NCBI RefSeq assembly: GCF_000196875.2
Contig: NC_014532.2
Location: forward strand, 2,852,001 to 2,916,000
Direction: 5' to 3'
DNA length: 64,000 bases
DNA from: Halomonas elongata DSM 2581
Lineage (GTDB): Bacteria; Pseudomonadota; Gammaproteobacteria; Pseudomonadales; Halomonadaceae
Part shown: piece after piece, positions 53,317-64,000 of the stretch
Numbering within the stretch: position 1 is the stretch's first letter
How the letters are laid out: the number at the start of each line of letters is the position of its first letter
Notes under the pieces: generated by a model
Seen by the model: only the letters and a program-made list of their open reading frames with translations
Told to the model about the DNA's origin: nothing
Database searches by the model: none
Program-made: the position numbers and the translations under genes

Positions 53317-54168
53317 CTAGGCTTGCAAGCGTTCGGCGTGATAACGCAGATGATCGTCGATGAAGCTGGCAATGAAGAAATAACTGTGGTCATAGCCGGG
53401 CTGGCGGCGCAGCGTCAGCGGATGATCATGCTCGGCGCACACCGCCTCCAGCCGCGCCGGACACAGTTGTTCCTCCAGGAAATCGTCGGCTTCCCCCTGA
53501 TCGATGAACAGCGGCTGTCGGGAGGCGCCGCGCGCCACCAGCTCGCAGGCATCATACTGGGTCCAGCGGCTGACATCCTCGCCCAGATAGGCGCTGAAGG
53601 CCTTGCGCCCCCAGGGACTCTGGGTCGGATTGACCACCGGGGCGAACGCCGATACCGAACGATAGTGGCCGGGACGACGCAGGGCCATGATCAAGGCCCC
53701 GTGCCCTCCCATGGAGTGCCCGCTGATCGACTCGCGACCATTGACCGGAAAGTGCTGGCGCACCACTGACGGCAGCTCCTCGGCCACGTAGTCGTACATC
53801 CGATAGTGATCCTTCCAGGGCGCTTCGGTGGCATTGACGTAGAACCCCGCCCCGGAGCCGAAATCGTAACTGTCATGCTCGCCCGGCAGATCCAGGCCCC
53901 GGGGGCTGGTGTCGGGGCAGACGATGGCGATGCCCAGTTCGGCGGCCAGGCGCTGGGCACCGGCCTTCTGCATGAAGTTCTCGTCGGTGCAGGTCAGCCC
54001 CGACAGCCACCACAGCAGCGGCACGCGTTCGGTCTCGGCCTGCGGCGGCAGGTAGATGGCGAACACCATCTCGCAGTCCAGCGCTCGCGAACGATGGCGG
54101 TAGCGCTTGTGCCAGCCACCGAAGCTGCGGTTGGCCGAGACCAGCTCCAGATGCTCGGTCATGGTCAT
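53317..54168 (-). CDS. fghA: S-formylglutathione hydrolase
   Basis: Esterase-D type alpha/beta hydrolase splitting S-formylglutathione to formate and glutathione. 283 residues (E. coli FrmB 277). Nucleophile Ser152 lies in GHSMGGHGA, the acid in DQGEADDFL and the His in QPGYDHSYFFI. WWLSGLTCTDENFMQKAGAQR is the conserved oxyanion-side stretch. Second step after AdhC, encoded 162 bases upstream in the same direction with a hairpin between the genes. Confidence 0.95.
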   Translation of the reverse strand: MTMTEHLELVSANRSFGGWHKRYRHRSRALDCEMVFAIYLPPQAETERVPLLWWLSGLTCTDENFMQKAGAQRLAAELGIAIVCPDTSPRGLDLPGEHDSYDFGSGAGFYVNATEAPWKDHYRMYDYVAEELPSVVRQHFPVNGRESISGHSMGGHGALIMALRRPGHYRSVSAFAPVVNPTQSPWGRKAFSAYLGEDVSRWTQYDACELVARGASRQPLFIDQGEADDFLEEQLCPARLEAVCAEHDHPLTLRRQPGYDHSYFFIASFIDDHLRYHAERLQA

Positions 54169-54205
54169 GGATCAGTCTCCTCGACGACGGAAATCGGTTC
54201 AGTCC

Positions 54206-54232
54206 TGACCCGGCAAGCCTGTTGCCGGGTCA
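54206..54232 (-). terminator. Hairpin between adhC and fghA
   Basis: Perfect 11-bp stem TGACCCGGCAA/TTGCCGGGTCA with a 5-base loop and no U-run. Probably limits or stabilises part of the adhC transcript. Confidence 0.5.
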
Positions 54233-54330
54233 ATGGCGGTACGCGAAGGCACCGCCGCCGGACGCCAGGCCGGCACGAGTCGCACCACACCAGCAGATTC
54301 ACCCAGCGACCCGCGTGGTGCAACCGGCAA

Positions 54331-55545
<1,215 letters not shown>

Positions 55546-55562
55546 CGAGTGGAGACGCCAAC

Positions 55563-56459
55563 ATGCAACGCTGGGATCGTGTCGAAGCCTTCATCGAGGT
55601 CGTCCGACTCGGCGCCTTCAATGCCGCCGCCGAGCGGCTGAGGGTCTCGAGTTCCCATGTCAGCCGGCTGGTCAGCCAGTTGGAGAGCCAACTGGATACT
55701 CCCCTGCTGTACCGGACCACGCGCCGCATACGCCTGACCGAGGCGGGCCGACTCTACTATCAGCACTGTCATCATCTATTCGACGGCTTCCGTGAGGCCG
55801 AAGCGGCCATCAAGGAACTCCAGACCCGTCCCAGCGGCCTGCTCAGCCTCACCAGCGCCACCACCTTCGGCGAACGCTACCTGGCACCACTGGTCCACGA
55901 CTTCATGCGCCTGCACCCACAGCTCGAAGTGAACATGCACTTCACCAACCGGCGAGTCGACATCATCGACGAAGGCTTCGACATCGCCATCCGCATGGGT
56001 ACGCTCCAGGATTCCTCACTGATCGCCAGGCGACTCTGCGAGCGCCGCGAGTACGTGGTCGGCTCGCCGGACTATTTCACCCACTACGGCCAGCCACACG
56101 CCCTCTCCGAGCTGTCGCGCCATCGCTGCCTGGCGGGCACCCGTGACCATTGGCGCTTCGACGTCGATGGCGTCCGACGCGAGATACGCATCGACGGTCC
56201 CTGGCGCGGCAACTCCGGACCGGCATTGCTCGACGCTACTCTCAAGGGCCTGGGGCTCGCCCAGTTGCCCGACTACTATGTCGACCAGCACCTGGCACGC
56301 GGCGAGCTGATCAGCGTGCTCGATGCCTACCGCCACGACGACACCGCGGTCTGGGCCGTCTATCCGCGTCACCGGCATCGCTCCCCCAAGGTCCGCCAGT
56401 TCCTCGACTACCTGGTCACCGAGCTCGCCCCGAGGCTTCCCAGCGCTTCAGCATCCTGA
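55563..56459 (+). CDS. LysR-family regulator, probably controlling adhC-fghA
   Basis: 298 residues. N-terminal winged HTH at about 1-60 ([53 protein letters not shown]), and a LysR substrate domain from about 90 ([42 protein letters not shown]). The effector is unknown; formaldehyde or S-hydroxymethylglutathione is possible by context. Divergent from adhC. Confidence 0.85.
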   Translation: MQRWDRVEAFIEVVRLGAFNAAAERLRVSSSHVSRLVSQLESQLDTPLLYRTTRRIRLTEAGRLYYQHCHHLFDGFREAEAAIKELQTRPSGLLSLTSATTFGERYLAPLVHDFMRLHPQLEVNMHFTNRRVDIIDEGFDIAIRMGTLQDSSLIARRLCERREYVVGSPDYFTHYGQPHALSELSRHRCLAGTRDHWRFDVDGVRREIRIDGPWRGNSGPALLDATLKGLGLAQLPDYYVDQHLARGELISVLDAYRHDDTAVWAVYPRHRHRSPKVRQFLDYLVTELAPRLPSASAS

Positions 56460-56467
56460 ACGAGCAC

Positions 56468-56497
56468 AAAAAAGCGCGACACCCGCAGGTGCCGCGC
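56468..56497 (-). terminator. Terminator of sdaA
   Basis: On the minus strand a GCGCG-GCACC/GGTGT-CGCGC stem (one G-U pair) with a 4-base loop, followed by TTTTTT. It stands between sdaA and the convergent LysR gene. Confidence 0.9.
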
Positions 56498-56536
56498 CGA
56501 AGGTGACCGCCCCAGGCGGCCCGGCAAGAAAAAGGT

Positions 56537-57916
56537 TCAACACTCGATGGCATTGACGGCCAGACCGCCCTTGGAAGTCTCCTTGTACTTCTCCTGCATG
56601 TCGGCGCCGGTATCGCGCATGGTGCGGATGGCCTTGTCCAGCGAAATGAAGTGCTCACCGTCGCCACGCAGGGCCATCTGGGTCGCATTGATCGCCTTGA
56701 CCGAGGCGATGGCGTTGCGTTCGATGCAGGGAACCTGGACCAGCCCGCCGACCGGGTCGCAGGTCAGCCCCAGGTTGTGCTCGAGACCGATCTCGGCGGC
56801 ATTCTCGACCTGGGCGGCGCTGCCCCCCATCACCTCGGTGAGTCCGGCGGCGGCCATGGCGCAGGCCGACCCGACCTCGCCCTGACAACCGACCTCGGCG
56901 CCGGAAATGGAGGCATTCTTCTTGCACAGGATGCCTACCGCACCGGCGGTCAGCAGAAAGTCCACCACGTTACGCTCGCAGGCACCCTGCTGGAACTTCA
57001 TGTAATAGTGCAGCACCGCCGGAATGATCCCCGCCGCCCCATTGGTGGGTGCGGTGACCATGCGGCCGCCGGCGGCGTTCTCCTCGTTCACCGCCAGGGC
57101 GAAGACATTGACCCAGTCCATGGCGGAGAAAGTCGAGGTGATCAGGCTGGTATCATCCTCCATCGCCTCCAGTCGACGATGCAGGGACGCCGCGCGCCGC
57201 TTGACCTCGAGACCGCCGGGCAGAATGCCCTCGTTGGCGAATCCCTGGTTGACGCAGTCCTGCATGGCTTCCCAGATGCGCCACAGGCCAGCGCGGATCT
57301 CGGATTCGTCCCGCCAGGCCTTCTCGTTCTCCATCATCAGCTCGCTGATGCGCAGATCATGCAGCCGGCACAGGGCCAGCAATTCGGCGGCGCTGTTGAA
57401 CTCATAGGGCAGTGCCGTGGTATCGGAATCCAGCTCGTCGCGATCGACCTGCCCCTGGTCGACCACGAAGCCGCCGCCCACCGAGTAGAAGACGTTGCGA
57501 TACAGTTCATCGGCATGGCCATGCGCCACCAGCGTCATCGCATTGGGATGATAAGGCAGGCTCTCGTCATGCCATTGCAGGTCGCGCGCCCAGACGAAGG
57601 GAATCGCCAGATGGCCATCGAGCAGCAGGGTCTGGGACTCCAGCAACTCCTCGATGCAGGGCGAGACGATCGCCGGATCGATGCTTTCGGGGCTTTCGCC
57701 CATCAGCCCCATGATGGTCGCCCGGTCGGTGCCGTGTCCCTTGCCGGTGGACGAAAGCGAGCCATGCAGATGGATCTCGATCCGCGCCACCCGTTCGAGC
57801 AGGTCACGGGCACGCAACGCCTGGACGAAGTCATGGGCCGCGCGCATCGGGCCCACCGTATGGGAGCTCGACGGTCCGATACCGATCTTGAACAAGTCGA
57901 AGACGCTGATTGCCAT
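56537..57916 (-). CDS. sdaA: L-serine ammonia-lyase (iron-sulfur type)
   Basis: Deaminates L-serine to pyruvate using a 4Fe-4S cluster. 459 residues (E. coli SdaA 454). Start [24 protein letters not shown] is diagnostic; [23 protein letters not shown] and the cluster region [29 protein letters not shown] follow, then [17 protein letters not shown]. It drains serine made by GlyA, finishing betaine breakdown to pyruvate. Divergent from a LysR regulator. Confidence 0.96.
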   Translation of the reverse strand: MAISVFDLFKIGIGPSSSHTVGPMRAAHDFVQALRARDLLERVARIEIHLHGSLSSTGKGHGTDRATIMGLMGESPESIDPAIVSPCIEELLESQTLLLDGHLAIPFVWARDLQWHDESLPYHPNAMTLVAHGHADELYRNVFYSVGGGFVVDQGQVDRDELDSDTTALPYEFNSAAELLALCRLHDLRISELMMENEKAWRDESEIRAGLWRIWEAMQDCVNQGFANEGILPGGLEVKRRAASLHRRLEAMEDDTSLITSTFSAMDWVNVFALAVNEENAAGGRMVTAPTNGAAGIIPAVLHYYMKFQQGACERNVVDFLLTAGAVGILCKKNASISGAEVGCQGEVGSACAMAAAGLTEVMGGSAAQVENAAEIGLEHNLGLTCDPVGGLVQVPCIERNAIASVKAINATQMALRGDGEHFISLDKAIRTMRDTGADMQEKYKETSKGGLAVNAIEC

Positions 57917-58079
57917 GGTGGTGCCTCATTGCGTGACCGGGTAAAACCGGTGGTCAGGATCTGGTGGAAGGCATTTATTCAGGTGCCTTTCTCTATGGCT
58001 TTCTGTCAGTCAGGCTAAACCCAACTGGCATTCACCTCATTTGACCCTTATGTTGGAGGCAGGTTTTGCCCCCGGCAAT

Positions 58080-58092
58080 CGAGAATATCTCG
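58080..58092. promoter_or_regulatory. Small palindrome between sdaA and its divergent LysR gene
   Basis: CGAGA-ATA-TCTCG about 25 bases before the LysR ATG and about 165 from sdaA, within an AT-rich stretch containing TATAGTATG. A possible operator; short and unproven. Confidence 0.3.
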
Positions 58093-58116
58093 CTTTCAGT
58101 ATAGTATGACTAAACC

Positions 58117-59043
58117 ATGAGCCGTCTTCTCAATTCTCAGACCCACGCCTGGCTGAAGGTCTTCGCCGTCAGTGCGCGCCATCTCTCGTTCACTCGGGCG
58201 GCGGAAGAACTGCACGTCACCACCGGCGCGGTCAGCCAGCAGATCAAACAGCTGGAGGACAGGCTGGGCTTCAAGCTGTTCCGGCGCCTGCCCCGCCGCC
58301 TCGCCCTGACCGAGGAAGGCAGGCGACTGGCCACCGTGGTCGACGATGCCTACCAGGCCGTGGGACTCGAGGTGAAGCGACTGCGCAGCGGCGTCATGAG
58401 CGGCATCATCCGGCTGCGCAGCGTCCCCTCTTTCCTCAACAAGTGGCTGATGCCCCGACTGCCCCGGCTCCAGGCGCGCTTCCCCGACATCGAGCTGCAC
58501 GTCACCGCCGAGGACAGCAGCACCTCGCTGCGGGAAGGCGATTTCGATCTCGCCCTGGATCTCAACGACGGCCAGACGCCGGGACTGGCCATCACGCCAC
58601 TGATCGAGGAAACCATCTTCCCGGTCTGCTCGCCCTCGCTGCTGCGCGGGCGTCCGCCCCTGCGCCGCCCCGAGGATCTGGCCTGGTATCCGCTGCTGCA
58701 CGACGTCACCGCCTGGCGCGGAAGCCGCGACTACGGCGAATGGGAACACTACCTGGAGGCCATCGAGGCACCTTCGGTGAACGTCCATCGCGGCTATACC
58801 TTCAACCGCAACCACCTGACCATGGAGGCGGCCATCGCCGGCATGGGCGTGGCCATCGCCCGCCAGACCCTGATCACCAACGAGTTGGAGACCGGCGCCC
58901 TGATCGCGCCCCTCGAGCGGCGCGTCGCCACCGGCATGCACTATGGCATCGTCTATGCCGCCGGCGCCCTGGACGACCGTCGCGTACGGGCCGTGCACGA
59001 CTGGCTCGTGGAGGAAGCCAGAAGACCCCAGCCAATTCGTTAG
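58117..59043 (+). CDS. LysR-family (GcvA-like) regulator, probably controlling sdaA
   Basis: 308 residues. HTH at about 8-65 (AWLKVFAVSARHLSFTRAAEELHVTTGAVSQQIKQLEDRLGFKLF), with the RRLALTEEG wing and the GcvA-type effector domain (LHVTAEDSSTSLREGDFDLALDLNDG). The GcvA/DsdC subgroup often controls glycine or serine metabolism, which agrees with the divergent sdaA. Effector not known. Confidence 0.85.
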   Translation: MSRLLNSQTHAWLKVFAVSARHLSFTRAAEELHVTTGAVSQQIKQLEDRLGFKLFRRLPRRLALTEEGRRLATVVDDAYQAVGLEVKRLRSGVMSGIIRLRSVPSFLNKWLMPRLPRLQARFPDIELHVTAEDSSTSLREGDFDLALDLNDGQTPGLAITPLIEETIFPVCSPSLLRGRPPLRRPEDLAWYPLLHDVTAWRGSRDYGEWEHYLEAIEAPSVNVHRGYTFNRNHLTMEAAIAGMGVAIARQTLITNELETGALIAPLERRVATGMHYGIVYAAGALDDRRVRAVHDWLVEEARRPQPIR

Positions 59044-59112
59044 CAGGCGAGCTATATCGACGCAAAATGCGTACAATGATCGCCTTCGATACACCACGCC
59101 ACGAGAAGACGG

Positions 59113-59751
59113 ATGTCCAACACGCCCCCTGACCGGATCAGCTTTCGAGCCACCTGCCTGCGAGCCCTGGCTTACCTGGTGATCATCGCCGCCTTGATGG
59201 AAGGCGTCATGCAGGAAGCCCTACAGCTCGACTACACCCAGTTTTCGGAATCTGGCTTCACCGAGCTCACCCAGTCCGTACTGCTGCTGCTGTCAACGGG
59301 GCTGGCACTCTCCGTACGCGTCTGGCAACGCCAGCTACCCCACGTTTCCCTGCTGCTGGTCGGCCTGCTCGGCGCCTCGCTGATCCGCGAGCAGGACGCC
59401 TGGCTCGACAGCTATGTCTTCGATGGCGCCTGGCAGACGCTGGTCACCCTGCTGGTGCTTCCCGTGCTGTTCGTGGTGATCCGCCACCGCCGGGCCTTCG
59501 TGACCGAACTCGAGTCGATCACCGGCACCTTTTCCTTCGGACTATTCGCGGCCGGCTTCCTGACCACCTACGCCTTCTCCCGGCTGTATGGTCGCAGCGC
59601 CCTGTGGCAGGAGATCCTTGGCGAGCACTATCTGCGCGCCTTCAAGAACGCGGCGGAAGAAGTCACCGAGCTGTTCGGTTACACCCTGATGCTGTTCGCC
59701 ATGCTGGAGCTGGTCCTGCTGGTGCGGCGCCGGCTAATCGCCGGGCGCTGA
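59113..59751 (+). CDS. Unrecognised inner-membrane protein
   Basis: 212 residues with five or six hydrophobic helices at about 12-30, 50-66, 75-92, 104-122, 136-155 and 182-205. Charged patches LIREQDAWLDSY and EHYLRAFKNAAEEVTELFGY lie between helices. I do not recognise a family with confidence. It stands alone between the LysR gene and the convergent rpoD, with its own terminator. Confidence 0.65.
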   Translation: MSNTPPDRISFRATCLRALAYLVIIAALMEGVMQEALQLDYTQFSESGFTELTQSVLLLLSTGLALSVRVWQRQLPHVSLLLVGLLGASLIREQDAWLDSYVFDGAWQTLVTLLVLPVLFVVIRHRRAFVTELESITGTFSFGLFAAGFLTTYAFSRLYGRSALWQEILGEHYLRAFKNAAEEVTELFGYTLMLFAMLELVLLVRRRLIAGR

Positions 59752-59780
59752 GCCTTCCACGTAGAGCAGGCTCCGAAACG

Positions 59781-59811
59781 ACGACGCCCGCGGAAAATCC
59801 GCGGGCGTCGT
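59781..59811. terminator. Bidirectional terminator between the membrane protein gene and rpoD
   Basis: Perfect 14-bp stem ACGACGCCCGCGGA/TCCGCGGGCGTCGT with loop AAA, 29 bases from the rpoD stop and 29 from the convergent gene. Confidence 0.85.
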
Positions 59812-59839
59812 GCATTGCGCCTGAGACTCGCTATCGCGA

Positions 59840-61687
<1,848 letters not shown>

Positions 61688-61754
61688 AGAAACCCTATCT
61701 CGACGAAGAAGAATGAAGCACCTGAAGCACTTGAGGCGGAGAAAACTCGATAAG

Positions 61755-61796
61755 CCGAACAGTATAGCGGTTTAGCCTACTGTTTTGCTAGTTCGG
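61755..61796. promoter_or_regulatory. Inverted repeats and -10-like box in the rpoD leader
   Basis: CCGAAC...GTTCGG (61755/61791) encloses AACAGTA...TACTGTT (61758/61778). On the minus strand TATACT lies inside the arm and could be a -10 element for an internal rpoD promoter about 80 bases upstream of its ATG. No convincing -35 was seen. Confidence 0.35.
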
Positions 61797-61946
61797 TGTA
61801 TTTGCGCGGTCATTCAGGTGTGTTAGTTTGTCCGGTTGCGTCTCGCTCGGTTACGCTCTTAATGTGGTGATGGTAGGAGAGAATTCAACCCTAGCGCCAC
61901 TTTTCCGGCGCCCTCCCGGGCGTGCTGCCAGGCTGCGAAACGCCTC

Positions 61947-63788
61947 TCATCCCTTCAGTTCCATCAACAGTTCGTTCAGCCGCTGGCGCTCTTGCTGCGA
62001 CAGCCGCTCACCGGTACGACTCCGGGCCAGCAGGGCGTCGAACTCCTCCTGGGGAGAACGCTGCCGGCGATGGCGCTGAAAGTACGCCACCCAATTGTCC
62101 AGTTCGGTACCGCGCAACCCCTTGGGAACCAGGGGCTCGCGGCGCGCCAGCTCCGCCAGGCGTTCGCCTTCCGGCGTGCCGTGAAAATGCGCCAGCAGTA
62201 CCTGGGCACTGCGATAGCGTCCGGCCTTGAGCAGACGCACCACCTCGCGGCACAGCCGAGCATCGCCATCCTCATGGGAACACCAGTCGTCGTTGTCCGG
62301 CAGGCGCTCGACCAGTCCCGGCTCATGCACCAGCAACTGCAGCGCACGCGCCATCAAGCCGAGCGTTCCACGGGCCGCCGGCGCCCCTCCTCTCGGTGCC
62401 TCGCCCACCACCGGTGCCGCTTCGGCCATCGGCGGTGGTGCAGACTCGTCCGACACCGATCGACCAGCGCTCTCCGGGCTGGCATGACGCGCCATCAAAG
62501 ACTCGAAGCTTGACTGGTCGACGCCAGTACGCCGCGAGAGTTCCGTCAGCAGCAGAGACTTCAGCATCCCCTCGGGCAGCAGCCCGATCGCTTCCAGCAC
62601 CTGGCTGGCGTAACGCTCGCGCTCCTCGATGCGCGCCAGGTCACGCCCCTGCGCCGCCAGCTCGAACAGGAATTCCGACAGCGGGCTCGCACAGGTGACG
62701 CGATCCTCGAAGGCATCGGCCCCCTCGCGCCGCACCAGGGTGTCCGGATCCTCGCCCTCGGGCAGGAACAGGAAACGCGCCTGACGTCCGTCGATCATCA
62801 TCGGCAGCGCCGTACGCAGGGCACGATCCGCCGCCTGGCGACCCGCACGGTCGCCGTCGAAGCAGAACACCACTTCGTCGACCACGCGAAACAGCCGCGA
62901 CAGATGATCTTCGGTGGTCGCCGTGCCCAGCGTGGCCACTGCATTGCGAATGCCGAACTGGGCCAGGGCCACCACATCCATGTAGCCCTCGACGATCACC
63001 ACACGATCCAGCCGGGCATTGGCCTGGCGCGCCTCGTAGAGACCGTAGAGCTCGCGCCCCTTGTGAAACACCGGCGTTTCCGGCGAATTGAGGTACTTGG
63101 GCTTGGCATCGCCCAGCACCCGCCCGCCGAAGGCCACGGTACGACCACGAATATCGCGGATCGGGAACATCACCCGGTCGCGAAAGCGGTCGTAGGTGCG
63201 CCCGCTGTCCTCCCGATGCACAAGCAGGCCGTACTCGATCTGTACGGCCTCGCTGATGCCGCGCTCGCCAAGGTGACGGCGCATCGCCTCCCACTGTGCG
63301 GGCGCGAAGCCGATGCCGAAATCGCGCACTACCTCGGGCGAGAGCCCCCGCTTGTCGAGGTAGGCCCGTGCCGCCTCACCTTCCGGCATCTTCAGGCGCT
63401 CGCGGAAGAAGCTCGCCGCCAGCTCCAGCAGATTGACACCTTCCTTGCGCTTGCGCTCGCGCGCCTGCTGATGGGGATCGTCGTCCCCCTCCCGGGGAAC
63501 CTCGAGTCCCAGCCGCGCGGCCAGATGCTCCACCGCCTCGGGGAAACGCAGGCGGTCATACTCCATCAAGAAGCGCAGGGCGTTACCGTGGGCACCGCAA
63601 CCGAAGCAGTGATAGAACTGCTTGTCGGCGCTGACAGTGAACGACGGCGACTTTTCCTGGTGGAAGGGACACAGCCCGGAGTGATTGCGCCCCGCTCTCT
63701 TGAGCTTGACCCGCTCGCCAACGATCTCGACCACATCGGTGCGGGCCAGCAGGTCATCGATGAAACGTTGCGGAATCTGTCCGGCCAT
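61947..63788 (-). CDS. dnaG: DNA primase
   Basis: Makes RNA primers at the replication fork. 613 residues. Zinc-binding domain with Cys40, His43, Cys61 and Cys64; Toprim domain with VVIVEGYMDVVALAQFG and the CFDGDRAGRQAADRA DxD motif at about 260-330; C-terminal DnaB-binding helical domain ending ERLNELLMELKG. Middle gene of the macromolecular synthesis operon, preceded by the rpsU terminator. Confidence 0.98.
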   Translation of the reverse strand: MAGQIPQRFIDDLLARTDVVEIVGERVKLKRAGRNHSGLCPFHQEKSPSFTVSADKQFYHCFGCGAHGNALRFLMEYDRLRFPEAVEHLAARLGLEVPREGDDDPHQQARERKRKEGVNLLELAASFFRERLKMPEGEAARAYLDKRGLSPEVVRDFGIGFAPAQWEAMRRHLGERGISEAVQIEYGLLVHREDSGRTYDRFRDRVMFPIRDIRGRTVAFGGRVLGDAKPKYLNSPETPVFHKGRELYGLYEARQANARLDRVVIVEGYMDVVALAQFGIRNAVATLGTATTEDHLSRLFRVVDEVVFCFDGDRAGRQAADRALRTALPMMIDGRQARFLFLPEGEDPDTLVRREGADAFEDRVTCASPLSEFLFELAAQGRDLARIEERERYASQVLEAIGLLPEGMLKSLLLTELSRRTGVDQSSFESLMARHASPESAGRSVSDESAPPPMAEAAPVVGEAPRGGAPAARGTLGLMARALQLLVHEPGLVERLPDNDDWCSHEDGDARLCREVVRLLKAGRYRSAQVLLAHFHGTPEGERLAELARREPLVPKGLRGTELDNWVAYFQRHRRQRSPQEEFDALLARSRTGERLSQQERQRLNELLMELKG

Positions 63789-63844
63789 TCAGGCTATCCC
63801 GAAAGCGGAAAAACGAGGGTGCGGATGCGACGACGAACAGCGCA

Positions 63845-63876
63845 AAAACAAGCGGCCACCGATTGGCGGCCGCTTG
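63845..63876 (-). terminator. Terminator between rpsU and dnaG
   Basis: Stem CAAGCGGCC/GGCCGCTTG with a 10-base loop followed on the minus strand by TTTTT. In enterobacteria a terminator at this place lowers dnaG relative to rpsU. Confidence 0.88.
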
Positions 63877-63921
63877 GGCGTCCTCCCGAGACGACCCGAG
63901 AAGGGCCGCCCCAAGTACGGA

Positions 63922-64000
63922 TCAATAGAGCCGTTCGAAACGCTTGCGCTCACGCTGGAGCTTCTTGGCGTGACGCTTGACGGCAGCTGCCGCCTTGCGC
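63922..64000 (-). CDS. rpsU: 30S ribosomal protein S21, 3' end only
   Basis: The last 25 codons read [25 protein letters not shown] and stop at TGA 63922-63924. This is the conserved basic C-terminus of S21 (E. coli ends [20 protein letters not shown]), and it sits upstream of dnaG as expected. The start lies beyond base 64000. Confidence 0.93.
   Translation of the reverse strand, partial: [25 protein letters not shown]

Overview
This window is chromosomal, GC-rich, densely coded DNA from a gammaproteobacterium. It is most likely a halophilic or halotolerant member of the Halomonadaceae (Halomonas/Chromohalobacter type), or less likely a pseudomonad relative. The grounds are the rpsU-dnaG-rpoD operon, the fused PntA/PntB transhydrogenase, the 615-residue RpoD, and above all a very large glycine-betaine catabolic cluster whose proteins read like the Pseudomonas Gbc/Dgc/Sox systems. 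I see no rRNA, tRNA, insertion sequence, prophage or CRISPR array. The placement is inferred from protein content, not from a search.

Left part (1-26 kb), housekeeping and mixed genes: a truncated kdgD (5-dehydro-4-deoxyglucarate dehydratase); an AEC transporter; pntA-pntB and then gpsA-sixA-ABM on the minus strand, where sixA carries an in-frame amber codon; htpG; two overlapping PaaI-type thioesterases; a YkvA-like protein; a soluble lytic transglycosylase followed by a heptanucleotide tandem repeat; a LysE/TM2 pair; a cold-shock gene with a long leader; a lipoprotein with a duplicated coiled-coil module; a VOC protein; a YegS-type lipid kinase; a Kef-type antiporter; pepN; ybaN; a GNAT; cobO; and an exonuclease next to a cNMP/CBS/DUF294 protein.

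Central part (26.4-58 kb), a C1/betaine region: GbcA/GbcB demethylate glycine betaine to dimethylglycine. DgcA/DgcB with a dedicated EtfA/EtfB pair take dimethylglycine to sarcosine. SoxBDAG takes sarcosine to glycine, passing the methyl group to tetrahydrofolate. GlyA joins glycine and methylene-THF to serine, and SdaA deaminates serine to pyruvate. PurU recovers THF as formate. Free formaldehyde can be handled by two systems present here: the glutathione-independent FdhA, and the glutathione-dependent AdhC plus FghA. Regulators are GbdR, a second GATase1-AraC protein (possibly SouR-like) and two LysR proteins, each divergent from its likely target (adhC, sdaA). Also embedded are a dipeptidase-like protein that lacks the usual N-terminal metal ligands, a DUF5943/V4R-like protein, an MFS exporter resembling Fsr, a DUF1127 protein, an IalB-family protein preceded by a tiny overlapping ORF, mtgA, and a 79-residue orphan between gbcA and fdhA. 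Several promoters in this region carry repeated TGTC/GACA half-sites.

Right end (59-64 kb): a small unknown membrane protein, then the macromolecular synthesis operon in the order rpsU (3' end only), dnaG, rpoD, all on the minus strand.

Most lines of apparent open frame on the opposite strand are antisense shadows produced by high GC and are not annotated.
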